From positions 2,232,001 to 2,296,000 of the forward strand of contig JAMWFC010000082.1 of the NCBI GenBank assembly GCA_027475525.1: 64,000 nucleotides of DNA, in the 5' to 3' direction. The DNA comes from Macrolepiota albuminosa (taxonomy: Eukaryota > Basidiomycota > Agaricomycetes > Agaricales > Agaricaceae). The translations under genes and the position numbers were made by a program. This document shows, in pieces, positions 34,701 through 45,853 of the stretch (position 1 is its first letter; every line of letters begins with the position of its first letter). Below the pieces are notes generated by a model, which made no database searches, was not told the DNA's origin, and saw nothing but the letters and a program-made list of their open reading frames with translations.

Positions 34701-34878
34701 TATCCATATCGCCTCCATCATCAGGATAGGGGGTTTGATTATTGGTCATTGTTGGAGTGGCTGATGCTGGGTATCGAGCACGCAGTCGTTCTTGACAGTG
34801 CTTGGTCTGGGAGATGTGAGAGATCACTCCCTGAGCTGTGGGCTTGATACTCTTGCATATTTCGCAATGGTGGACCAT
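31755..34878 (-). CDS. Plavaka transposase
   Basis: DNA transposase that cuts and moves the element. The start is set at the ATG opening MVHHCEICKS; a C2H2-like finger (C-x2-C ... H-x5-H) follows. Exons: 34878 to about 34400, about 34362 to 34035, the main exon about 34006-32290, and a C-terminal exon to 31755. Core motifs are ILASDKTCLT (first Asp), CLVVGCKENSCPHC, DILHQLHKGIFKDHL and, near the end, HNIRHYID ... TEATERLH (likely Glu). This order and an acidic C-terminal linker fit the fungal Plavaka family. The frame is long and mostly open, so the enzyme may be functional. Confidence 0.85.
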
Positions 34879-35036
34879 TCTGGAGGGCTGGCGTTTTGCT
34901 AGATCGAGGCACTCAAAAGGGGACACCAATCTGAGGTGATATATTGTCCCACGTTTCAGTTTGTTTCAATCGCGGCTCACTCATAAAATTTCCTCCTATT
35001 AGACAACTACCATCTACCAGCGTGCAACACCACCCA

Positions 35037-37117
35037 ATGGCACCTCCACGGGTCACCTCAGAGTCAGAGGATGAAGAGGTCATGGCTACTAGGAAAACGG
35101 CTGGAAAGAACAAGAAATCAGCAGGTAAGGTTGAGCGTGTTCGGTTTTACAATTGTACAAGACTGACACATGACTAGCAACCTCCTCAAGGAAGAGCTCT
35201 CGCACTACCGTTACACAACAGAAAGAGCAATCAGGTATGTTCTCCCTGTTGCTCGTCCAAAATCCCTCGTGATGCAGATAGCATGTTTAGAGAAGGACAA
35301 GCTTGAACAGAACAACGAAACGCTAAGGAAGCAACTCAAGAAGGCCAATAAGGAAAACCGACGGCTTCGAAAGCAAGTTGGTAAGTATCACGTCCTAATG
35401 TAATGCCATAACATTACAACTCATCTGACAACCCTCAATAGATGTTGATGCAGAAGACGATGAACTGGAGGAGGAAGAGGAAGATGACGATTTCCTCAAT
35501 TTTACAACATCGGTACGTCAGATGGCCTTCCCTACCCTCCTGTCTACTCACTGTATCCTTAGATCTCCCCGATCACGGTTGATAGCGATGAAGAGGACGA
35601 TGCGCTCCCCTTACGGCAAGTCGATGTCAACAACCATGGCAAACGCGCAACTGGCACCAACACCTCCGCTCAAAACTCCAATGCCAGTGTTGAGGGCGAC
35701 TCCGATGATGCTGACGCTGCGTCTGCGCCTACCAAACGCAAGGATGGTGGTCACATTGGTCAACAGCCAGCAAAGCATCAGCGCCGACAAAAGAACCAAA
35801 CACCTCAAGCACCTGTCGGTGCCGTCTTGGTCACTCAAGCCGCCACTACCGAAAGCCAGTTCATGTTCATCGGCGGTGTCAAATATTGTGTTCCTCAACT
35901 AGCACCAAATGTCAACCTATCCTCGGCTCCAACCCTGGCGGATTTCCAAGACCCCTTTGTTCAAAGCATACTCCTCAGCGCCGCACATAGCTTTGAGGAG
36001 CGTGTGGTCGCCATCAATGCCTTTCCTGACCTCGGTACTCAGGGGCAGTGGGCTGAAGAATGCTGGAATGCCACCAACCAAGAGAAGGGTCTCGATGTAC
36101 CTTATGCTTTCACTGACCGGATTTCACGCTATGTAAGTAATATCATGCTACATCGACACAATCTAATTGGTGCTTTTAGCTTCGACAGCGCTCCTCACGT
36201 ATCAGGGGCGACATTGTCAGTGATCTCCGCAAAGTCATCCAAAACGGATACAGAATCATCGACCCCACGCTACCCAGGATTGAAGAAGCCAACAAAACCA
36301 AGGTCAAGGAACTTCTCAACAACTCGTCGTTCCATTATAAGGTACGCCATATCTTTCTTCACAGACAACCCAAACCAAGGTCAAGGAACTTCTCAACAAC
36401 TCGTCGTTCCATTATAAGGTACGCCATATCTTTCTTCACAGACAACCCGATCTCCTGATCATTGTTTAGAAGCCCAAGTCCCTTGAGGGGTACTTACAGA
36501 ACACCGTTCTGTACAAAGGCCTCTACTCAACACTCTTCAAGTCATTGACAGCCAGCGGTCCTGTCAGGGACGACCTTTTCAACCCCATCCCCCTCCCAAC
36601 TCTCGCATTGTATGTCACCGCAGTGAGTATCCTATCGTCCTCACATAAACCCTAAACAAAGCACTGAAGCTTGTTAACAGATCGGACACCTCCTTGAGGA
36701 ATGGGCTAGTGGCCGACGTATGACAAGATCATTCAAGGGGAAGGACGTTGCAAAGTCTTACGAAAAATACTGGGCCAACTTCAAGGAATGGGAGAAGATG
36801 TCAGTTAGACATGACGACGAACATTCGAAAGAAGATGTACCGGCGGTCCATGTGAGTATCAGATACGTGCATAGGCTATGACCGAAATGACTGACTACCA
36901 ACTTGAATTGTACAAATGTAGGGCACAACTTGGAGCACATGAAATGCAGACCACCATACCAGATATAATTGGTGAAGTGAAGGAACGGGCTATGCAGGAG
37001 TTGGAGGGACACACTGGGGATACCGATAGTGAGCGCGAGGACTCAGACTTGGATGGCAGAAACGGAGAAGCCAAGGACGATGGACTTGCCCCTGGAGGCA
37101 ACAATGGAGGTACTTAA
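35037..37117 (+). CDS. DUF6532-like accessory protein of the Plavaka element
   Basis: Divergent from the transposase with about 160 bp between the starts. Multi-exon: a charged Ser/Glu/Lys N-terminus from ATG 35037, a coiled coil (LEKDKLEQNNETLRKQLKKA, near 35290-35380), an acidic segment, then a globular part from about 35827 with ESQFMFIGGVKYC and AECWNATNQ. The C-terminal block includes GLYSTLFKSL and LEEWASGRR, which resembles DUF6532, a domain common in mushrooms. A 77-bp duplication (36295/36372) breaks an exon. Its role is unknown; by position it may be the second protein of the transposon, like the DNA-binding partner in plant CACTA elements. Confidence 0.6.
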
Positions 37118-37430
37118 TTGAACTCGCTATAAATCACCCACAATGTTATGTTATTATGGTATATGAATATGATTATGCATTATGATTATGAACAGCCAAT
37201 CGACGGATTAGTGAGCTGGTACAGTAGAGCCAGTGCACTGGTAGATCATCAGTAGAGCCTTGTAGATGGCGTAGCTGATGCTACAGATGTTCTATCGAGG
37301 TCTACCGAGGATACTACCCATGTATGTACGTCTACCGAGCAAGTCCCATCCTACCGACATCTATCAAATCAGGGACTAGTCTACTGATCTACCAGACCTA
37401 CTCCCGCTACCTAAGCCTGTATAGACCACC

Positions 37431-39177
37431 GTTTTTTTGCTGATGAAGCTCCTGGGGTGCCAAGAAAAAGAGCAAGATGGGAAAAATTGCCTAGATGGCA
37501 GCTGCCCATGTGATCTCGATACATTCCCATCAGATATCAACAAGATGATGGTGAGGAAGCTGGTGCTCACATTGCTTATGTAGCTGTGTCAGGACCATTT
37601 GTACGCAAAGCCTTGTCCACATCGGACACAGATAAATGGAAACAAGCCATAAAGAATGAATACAACCAATTGGTCAAAAAAGGAGTTTTCGTGGAAACAG
37701 ATCACTTACCTCCGAATAAGAAAGCCATGGGAAGTAAAGTTGTACTCAAAGAAAACTTTGATGAACAAGGCAATCAAATCAAGTTTAAGGCCTGAATCAT
37801 GGTTCAAGGTTTCTCACAAGTTCCCAAAATAGACTATCACGATACGTTTTTGTCTGTCACAAAGTTTACAATGCTACATGTTTTCTTGACTATAGCAGCC
37901 ATGCTCAATCTTGAAATACATCAGATTGATGTAGTTGGAGTGTATCTTGAAGCTGACTTGGACAAAGAAATCTATATGAGAGTGCCTGAAAACCTTGGAA
38001 ATGCAAAGTATTGGAAACTATGTAAAGCCATATACAGTCTTAAACAAGCCAGTCAAAAATGGAAGGAATGACTCCATGATGTACTCATGTGCCTAGGATT
38101 TAAGCAGTCGTGAGCTGATGACTGTTTCTATATCCTCAGATTGCAGGGCAAGATTGTGTTGATTGTTTTTGTATATGTTGATGATATGGCTGTTGCAGGA
38201 AAAGATCTCAATTGTATTTCCACGTTCAAGGCAAATATGAGCAACTAGTTTGAGATAACCGATCTTGGTAAAATTCACTACATGCTCGGACTCCAAATCA
38301 GCCACAATAGAGACAACCATATCATTTGTCTTGACCAATCAGTGTATATCGATTCCATCCTGAGCCACTTTGGCATGACCACTTGTCATGAAATGGCAAC
38401 ACCACTTGCCACCAATCACAATCTATCTTCACTTCAATCACCCAAGACTGCTGAAGAAGATGACTTGTACATTAAATATGCTAACGGTATAAACTATCTG
38501 TTGATGGTTGGCTCACTCTTGTACACAACTCAAACTCGACCGGACATTCAATTTGCTGTTAGCCTGGTGGCTCAATTTTCCAATAATCCGGGAATACCCC
38601 ACTTGACTGCCTGCAAATGGATCTTGTGATATCTGAAAGGCACAAAATATTATGGATTAGTATTAGGTGGGTTCCCAAACAATGAAATAAACCTTGTAGG
38701 ATGGAGCGATGCAAATTGGGCGCAGGATCACTCCGATTGAAAATCCATCAGTGGATGGTGCTATGACATTAATGGAAGCATTGTGTCCTGGTCCTCCAAA
38801 AAGCAACTCAGAGTTGCTACTTCCACTGTCGAAGCCGAGTATATAGCCTCTGCTAACACCACAAGGGAGGCGATCTGGCTACGAAACTTACTGAACGATC
38901 TCGATTTCAGACAAGTGGGTGCAACTACCATATACACTGATAGCACTGGAAGTATTGCACTCTCTAACAACCCTGTCGGTCACTCTCGTGCCAAGCACAT
39001 CGACATACGTTACCATTTCATACGTGACCAAATCAAAAGAGGCAATATAAAATTGCAATACGTCTTGATGCACGACATGATAGCTGATACGCTAACTAAA
39101 GCCTTACCTCGCAAAACTTTTATCAAATATCGAAACAAACTTCGGGTTTTATCTCCTCCATCGCCGTCTAGTGGGAG
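37431..39177 (+). pseudogene. Ty1/copia element, part 3: reverse transcriptase and RNase H
   Basis: RT coding from about 37540 (DKWKQAIKNEYNQL, then YVDDMAVAG near 38175) through RNase H (STVEAEYIA, NNPVGHSRAKHIDIRYHF, DTLTKALPR) to about 39177. Internal stops lie at 37793, 38069, 38111, 38246, 38627 and 38738; each is one C-to-T type change from the codon expected in the family (Arg CGA, Gln CAG or Trp TGG). No enzyme can be made. Confidence 0.92.
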
Positions 39178-39510
39178 TGTCAAGGAAAATGACGTCTGAC
39201 TACGAAGAATTACTTCAACTTGTAATCATTCATGACGTACGTTCCACTTCGACATATATTTTTTTTTTCTTGTTGCGTCATAAAACTTCCATAAAATTCG
39301 AAATGTTTCACTTTCAAATATAAAAGTATACAGATACCTGAAGTTCGAATTGTCTCCGACTTCGAACTTCAGGTGAGTTACATAAAATATTTACTTACTT
39401 GTACTGATCGTCTCCGACTTCGAACTTCAGATTGTACTATATACGTGAATACATATATATTCTGCATTATGCTGCGACAACCATTACTAGTATTTACCTC
39501 GTTGTTCACA
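39178..39510 (+). repeat. 3' LTR of the copia element
   Basis: Begins TGTCAAGG after a GTGGGAG polypurine stretch and ends TTCACA at 39510, where DIRS-like sequence starts abruptly. About 333 bp. Contains repeated GTCTCCGACTTCGAACTTCAG words (39350-39430). The partner LTR is outside the window. The right end rests on this junction and is less certain. Confidence 0.7.
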
Positions 39511-39690
39511 GTTCTCAGAGGTACCGGAAGGCCTCCAAACAGATTTTGATATTGGCTTGAATTCTCTGTTTCTGTCGCAATCCTTTTCACCTCGTAATCA
39601 TTATCGCGCCCCAAGGCCTCTCGCCATGACTTCATCTTTTCGGAACCATTGCGCCACGTGAACACCACGCGAAAAAAATGCCTTTGCTGT
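39511..39690 (+). pseudogene. DIRS-type RT fragment (copy 1)
   Basis: Bases 39511-39640 align closely with 42371-42490 of the second copy (shared GATATTGGCT, TCTGTTTCTGTCGCAATCCTTTTC). The rest of copy 1 is missing, left of the copia insertion. Unrelated sequence follows to the 110-bp repeat. Confidence 0.75.
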
Positions 39691-39692
39691 CA

Positions 39693-39805
39693 ATTAAAGC
39701 TAATACAAGTTGAACCATGTACGGTAATAAGTAGTTCCAGATAAACAAGATCAGTGCTTGTAGATTTTCGATAAAAACTGCTTGTAATAGTTCTCCACGA
39801 TGTTT
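39693..39805. repeat. 110-bp repeat, copy 1
   Basis: TAAAGCTAATACAAGTTGAA...; about 88% alike to 42925-43034, where it overlaps the 3' UTR and last codons of SGF29. Confidence 0.85.
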
Positions 39806-39819
39806 GGCACCCTTCCAAA

Positions 39820-42800
39820 TCTAGGGCGTATTTTGCTGTGTGACTTTGATGTGACTATAAGCTACTGAGTCTCGACCACCATCTGGTCATACGAATAAAC
39901 TCAGTAGCGTTCATAGTCTCCTCAATAATTTCCTGTCTTTTTCGTGTCCTCTCTTCTGTACCGATTTACTTTCTCCTGTACTCTTACTTGTTTATGTCGG
40001 ATATGGCCACTCCTAGGTCTCGATCCAGCAAAGTTTCTACTTTTTCTCGTACTTTGCACCCTTCCTCGTTAGCACCTTCTGGAAATCGAGTTGACAACGA
40101 CGCTCTGCGCCCATCGGAGGGTCCAACTGTGCCGAGTCAGCCTTCATCACATATCGACGGTGCTGGCTCTTTGTTTCCCTCCGTTATTGTCCCGGTCACT
40201 GCTCCTGAAAATCCAGGAGATAACATCTCGGTCGTCGGGGAATTTCCTATCGCGGAGTCAGGTTTGGGCTTGAGGAAGAGGAGTTTTCCCACCCCGGGAG
40301 TCATGCGTGAAGGCGAACCTGCGACATTATCGTCTCCAGCGAGACCACCGTCTAAGCGTTTACGGACTCAGAAGTCTCGGGAACACCTCACCTCTACCGA
40401 GCCCAAGATCTCTCCGGAGGTTGCGGACGCATATATGCGCGACGCGGTCCCAGTCTTCATGGATTTACGCACTCCTCGCTTTGCCCCAGGTCCTCACGTT
40501 ACTGTACTCGACCTTTCCGGCGCTCGGTCTCGTTCTCTTGATCCTTATCGGAGGGAATCTCTGGGTTTTGAGAGGCCTCCGGCAGACAGTTCGGAGGAGG
40601 AATGTGTCATCACCTTGACGGACTCCATTTTATTGCAGCTTTTCCGTGCCCATGGTCTCGACCTTGACCGCAAAGGTGCGGCCTTTCCTTTGGCGTTTCC
40701 TTCTTTCTCATCTCTCATGTTTGATGCGCAATATTGGTTATTGTTCTATGCTTGTGTTGTGTGCTTTTGTTAAAGCCTATTCGTATATGGAGGATTAAAT
40801 TTGCTGTGGCACTCCTTTCCAGCGATGCTCTTCTGCCTTTTGGAAAAACCTTGTCTGGTTCATTTCCAGGATTTTAACGACACTTGCCTTCTCCGCTTAT
40901 GGGGCACATTATTTCATTTGTTGTGCCGTCTATGTTTTGCACGTTTCCTGTTTTGGTTGTGGTACTTTGCACGTCTCATTTCGTGCGGTGCTTTATTCAC
41001 TGCATTTCGGTGCTATGCGCGATTTCATTGAACATTTTGATGGATTCCCCTGTTGTTCCTCTCCCATCGTTGAACGTGGACATTTATTGATGACGTCTAC
41101 TTGGTCATTAGCGCTTTTGGATTATGTCTATGCAGTCCGTAATTGGGTGAGTAACACCCCAGGGGTTTCTTCTGTGCCTGTCGGAGGTATTGAGTTAGAG
41201 ACTCGGGCTGCGTTGCCTTTTTTGGTTGAAGGCTCTGGACCTGGTTTGCCACCCCGCCCTGTAGTACCGGATCATGCACCTTCAGGAAATGCCCCTCTCA
41301 GGCCACATCTCACACTTTGTAATGCTGACATGTCCTTGCCTCTGCACCGCCCCCCTGGGATTCTTCTGTCAGATGCAATGGGTCATTCTGACTCTACGGG
41401 AACCACTATCCCTCCCCGTGCCTTACATGGCTTGCCGCCAGATGTGGGCAGACTGCTGTCGTCTACAGACAAGGTGTACCCCCGCAAAGTGGTTAGGGCC
41501 CTTGAACAGGGTATGTTTGAATATATTCCACTCGATCTCCTCACGGACGACGCTTGTCGCCGTGCTATGAGAGAGCCCCTTCCTGAGTTGTCTTTTGTTA
41601 TTTCGAACGGGAAGCTGCGTTTACCTAATGTGTCTTTTGATGTCTCGAAAGAATCTAAGCTTTCATTTGGCGAATGGGCCGCTGCGTCTGACAATCTCGT
41701 AGGTGCCATGCGGGTACACCTGTATGCAGGCTCAGATACGGGTTCTGGTGGGCCTGTTGCCAACGCCATTGCGGATTGCTTTGCTGCGCATTTTAAACAT
41801 TTGAAGTCTCGTCCTAATGCTCGAATGGAATTCAACCTCATCCTTGATTACGACCAGCGCTTGCGCGCTCTTTTTTTGCGTGAATCCCATTCCTTTCGCA
41901 TGGATACCTTTCACGTCGATATCTGGCAGGAATGTGTCGCATCCCACCATGCTAGCAGGGTCAAAACTCTCGACAACAGGCTGACGGAAATGGAGCGGTT
42001 ACTTGCTCACTCGAAAGGCCCTTCTCTGAGATTTCAGGAATCATCCTCCAACACGACGATTCGTTCAAAGTGCTTATCCTGTGGGTCCTTGGACCACAAA
42101 CTCCCGAATTGCCGTTCAACCCCCCGATTTCTTCGAAGGGAGGGCCGATCGTGGCGCGCGCCAAATGGCAATTCCATCTGTTTCGCTTTCAACGGCCTCT
42201 CATCATGTGATAGGGGCTCCAAATGTTTGCATGCCCATGTTTGCTCCTTATGTGGAGCTACAGCTCATGGCGCGCAAACCTGTGCTGCTTGAGTCTTTAT
42301 TTCCAGTGTCCACACCCCTCAAAGCTGACCGCTGGGAATGCGCCTTGCGGGATGCTCGGGTGCTGGACAAGTTCTCGGAGGTGCCGAAAGGCCTCCGAAC
42401 AGGTTTTGATATTGGCTGGAATTCTCTCTGTTTCTGTCGCAATCCTTTTCGCCTCGCATTCATTATCGTACCCCGAGGCCCCCATGAATTTATTGTTTCC
42501 AAATACACACTAGAAATCGCCCTAGGCAGAGTCTCCCCCGGGTTCTTACCTGCAACGGCTGAGTGCCTCTTTGGGCCATATCGCACTGCACCCCTCAACG
42601 TAATCACAAGCTCTGGAGGTAAACAACTCCGGATTACCCTCGATCTGTCTTATTCCCGCGACGACCCTTCTGTGTCATCCGTAAATACGTACATTAACTC
42701 TGACAATTTTCCGTGCGACTGGGGCACGTTCTCGGCATGCTGGTTGCTGGTCCCCAAACTCAAGGATTACCTTGAAAGCTGCGGAATCTCTCATTGGTAC

Positions 42801-42924
42801 TCTCAATCATGTTTGTCTGATTCTGCCTGTTGGTCGTGCCCATTTACCATCTTTTTTCGCGTTCCGCGCTCGTTTCCCTTCCGACGGTTCTAATTTTATT
42901 TCCCATCACCCTACGCCTGCCGTA
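39820..42924 (+). pseudogene. Internally deleted DIRS-type retroelement (copy 2)
   Basis: Gag-like frames at 39988-40773 and 40937-42292. The second ends with a CCHC knuckle (CLSCGSLDHKLPNC), a CCCH-like motif and another knuckle (CSLCGATAHGAQTC). An overlapping frame at 42081-42893 encodes the start of a DIRS-type RT with VPKGLRTGFDIG, FGPYRTAPLNVI and YINSDNFPCDWGTF. Directly after this the sequence jumps (about 42760) to a segment normally found downstream of RT (LIGTLNHVCLILPVGRA). The RT catalytic core and tyrosine recombinase are gone, so it is a deletion derivative. Confidence 0.8.
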
Positions 42925-43034
42925 ATAAAGCTAATACAAGTTGAACCATTTACGGTAACGAGTAGTTCCAGATAAACAAGATCAGTACTTGTAGATGTTC
43001 GATAAAAATTGCTCGTAATAGTTCTTCATGATGT
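42925..43034. repeat. 110-bp repeat, copy 2, reaching into SGF29
   Basis: Copy of 39693-39805. Similarity stops at the SGF29 stop codon region (43026-43034), so the gene's 3' UTR and last codons are part of a repeat. Confidence 0.85.
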
Positions 43035-44411
43035 TCCTGGCCATTCAACCACCCATTGTGCAGCCACAGTGTGCTCCTGGTTATCATCGTCCTCAAATTT
43101 TAGTTTGTAAGTCGGCATGTACTTTGCCGGTGGGTTTCCCTTTTTTGCGCCCGGTCACTAAGCGTTTCATCAACTGATGAAATCCCTACCTTGGGATGCA
43201 TGTCTTTCGGAGCCGCGATCACCTCTGCACGGTAGAAACAGCTCGTATCAGGATACAGTGCCAACACTGTCGCCCCTGCAGGAAACGTCTGGTAGCTGCT
43301 GATATGTGCAGCGTTGCCTGGACTCGCATTCGGGTCAGGCAGTGGTATGATCGCCCGTAACGTCGTATTGTAAAGGCTGTGCAATCCCGTGAGATACAAA
43401 TACAGATATCATCGGGGCCTACACATACACGCCCGTTCCGTCCTCCTGCGGTTCAGCGTCCTGTACTTCGTATCTTACCCATAACCCATCAGTATGGAAT
43501 GTCCGTTTACCGCCCTAGATGAATTCACCTATTCTTGTCCGCATTTATGCATCTCGTGACTAATGCAAGTATCCAGGTATTTTCGTCGTTGTCAGTCGTG
43601 CCGTTCGCCGTCTTACCCGGTGGGGGGTGGAAAGCTACCCTCCGACCCTCTTGTAGTGGCAGTTGTTTGTGCAGAGCTTCTCGCCGAGATTTCGGGTCAC
43701 GAGAGAAACCAGAAGTACCAGGCCCGACAGAGGTGCGCGCAGGTAGAGTTATAGAGACACTACTTCGGCTAGTCATACTAGATGGAACCGAAGGAACCGG
43801 AGTACCAGATGGCGAAGCACCACGAACACGCTTAAGGCGTTTTTCTACGTATCGAGAGAGAGGATCGTGGTATCGTCAAAAACAAGAGTAAAAATCTGGC
43901 GTTCACACCCCCCTTACCTTGCACGGTTGTATCTAGAGGTGCCTTTCTCAACGCGATCAAAACACCTACGCGTTCAATCGCATCGTCCAGAGATCTGTTG
44001 ATCAATTGGTGGAAAGAAAAAAAAATTCCACAGATCAGTCAGAAAAAAAGCAGTCCAACAGGTCTACATTCAAGTCATACTTGACTTCTTCCTCCGCCGT
44101 GTTCTGAATATCACGAAGTGCGGGAGCTAGTTTCTTGTATGTCGCTTTGACGCCGTCAAGTCCCTCTGCGGGGATAGTATCGTCCACAGGCCATGCAGAA
44201 ATCAGCCTGTTCACACGCTCGATAGTCTCGAGAGTTGAGTGGCTTGAGAATTGAGCAGTAAGTGTGCTCAAAGACGCCGCGGCCTGCGTCCAACATTCCA
44301 ATTCTACGTAAAAAAAGCATTCGTCGACAAACCTCACCGACATAAATTTTTTTTGGGGGACCTACCTTCGGACGATACGGGACGCGATGCGAGGCCTCGC
44401 CGTCTATCCAT
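43026..44411 (-). CDS. SGF29: SAGA-associated factor 29 (Sgf29), tandem Tudor protein
   Basis: Reads H3K4 methylation for the SAGA histone acetyltransferase complex in the nucleus. ATG at 44411 (MDRRRGLASR). After an intron the N-terminal helical part runs near 44302-44060, with further exons near 43975-43925, 43890-43512 and 43475-43430. The C-terminal Tudor region lies at about 43400-43185 (NTTLRAIIPLP; VLALYPDTSCFYRAEVI) and ends in the exon 43126-43026 (YKLKFEDDDNQEH ... VVEWPG). This matches the SGF29 C-terminal domain well, including the aromatic F/Y residues of the methyl-lysine pocket. The end of the gene lies within a 110-bp repeat, so its last residues may be altered. Confidence 0.88.
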
Positions 44412-44587
44412 GTATCGTGCCAGTGACTCAAGCACTAGTTACTGCAAGTCACATCAACACGGGTTTAACGAGTATGATGCAAGTTTGAAATCTGATTGTT
44501 CAAATTCGGACCCCGAAAACCGGGAGGTAGATCGGCAATCGGGAGATACAATCAGATAAGATTCAAAAACTATGTAATCACAAAGTT

Positions 44588-45602
44588 CTAGGTACTAGTG
44601 CTGTCCTGTGGCCGTGGTGGCGGCGCGAGTTTACGCAGAGAAACATCATACACGACTGCATTTATTCGTGAGGAAAGGATATGGACAAGGCAAAGACCAA
44701 ACAAACCTTCTTCAATCTTCTTAATGTCATACTTCAGGCTGTCGAACCTTCGCCGCAGTAAATCGTTCTTCAAATTAAGCTAAATGATGGAGATGAGGTT
44801 TTATAATATGCATAGGTCAGGGAAAAGACTCTACCATAGAGAACCCTACAAACAGTTCCTTCACAAAAACTGATATTCGAATCGGCTCCTCAAAGTTTCC
44901 TAGAGTTACTGCGTTAACAGCGAGGCGGGACTGTACACTTAGCATGAGACGTCCTCTTCCGAATGAGCGACATGTAGACGCACGAGTTCGTTCACCAGGC
45001 TGACGAGACCATGAAGATAGTCCTCTACTGGTAATGTCAACCGATCCTCCCACTCATTATCAACTGACCACGGCGATAGTTCGCATCACGAGATTCTCAA
45101 AGATAAACGATGCTCACTTCCCAGCATTTCAGATACCTTTGGCAGAGGGATCAGAGTCCGCGTTGAGAGGTACTCCACCAGTGAAGCTGCGAACACGGCG
45201 TTTCGGAGCGAATTCGACCACATGTCTTTCCATCTCCAGAACTGGTTTGGGGGGACAAGGTCTGCTAGGGCACGAGTTGTGTCGTGGCAACTTGACAAGA
45301 CAACTCGCACTTCGTCTAATAGGGCGGGAACTAGGACGCAGAGGGTTCCACTTGAGCAAAGCAGATGCATGGCTGCAGATAGAAGGGCCCTCACTAGCTT
45401 CAGCACGCGTAGAGTGTACCTTGTTGAGCATTCCGACCATGTTGCGTGTTTTCTTGTCTAAATCGGCGACCTGCTCCTTGATTTTCTATGGGAGAATTCG
45501 TACATTTCAGGTCGTTTGATTGCCATGAAGAGATGATACCTCTCTCAGACCAACATCTTGGTCTAGCATGGCATTTATCTTTTCAAAGTTCAAAGAATCC
45601 AT
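44588..45602 (-). CDS. TSN: Translin
   Basis: Translin binds RNA and DNA and, with TRAX, forms the C3PO endoribonuclease. ATG at 45602 (MDSLNFEKINAML); exons near 45602-45540, 45487-45430, 45385-45120, 45000-44830 and 44780-44588. Diagnostic blocks are PPNQFWRWKDMWSNSL, VFAASLVEYLSTRTL, AVNAVTLGNFEEPIRIS and LRRRFDSLKYDIKKIEE, in the order of the family and close to its usual length of about 230 residues. It lies 176 bp upstream of SGF29 on the same strand and is divergent from SEN1. Confidence 0.9.
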
Positions 45603-45853
45603 CGTGCAGGCTCAGCGGGTTTCAATGTGTTTATGGACAAAAGTAGTTTTAGGGGCCAATCTCAAGCTCTGGAAATCAATCTCACGTGTACCTGATCATG
45701 ACTTTTCTCGCGGGGCGCGTCCGGAAAACCTTTGTACTCATTGTTTTCTTTCAACTAATTTCTGCCCTCCCACACATTCCCTTGACCGTACATCGTTGGT
45801 TGTTGGTTCTACACCATTTTTGGCATTGGCACTCGGGAGTCAAGTAATCGACC
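45603..45853. promoter_or_regulatory. Divergent promoter region, translin/SEN1
   Basis: About 250 bp between the two start codons, with pyrimidine-rich stretches (for example 45745-45785). No specific factor site can be named. Confidence 0.45.

Larger units (their letters stand above)
31567..37430. mobile_element. Plavaka-type (CACTA-like) DNA transposon; ends approximate
   Basis: Lies between copia pieces: copia linker coding stops at 26850 and resumes by about 37440. It contains a reverse-strand transposase and a divergent forward-strand accessory gene. The right end (37200-37425) has several CTACCGA/CTATCGA words, and the left end has GTAGAC/TGTAGT words, as expected of subterminal repeats in this superfamily. 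I could not define convincing terminal inverted repeats or a target duplication, partly because TR-GAG sits right at the left border. Confidence 0.72.

Noticed and set aside
39378..39668. 96-codon reverse ORF near the copia LTR
   Set aside because: Complement of the DIRS RT fragment and LTR; not a gene.
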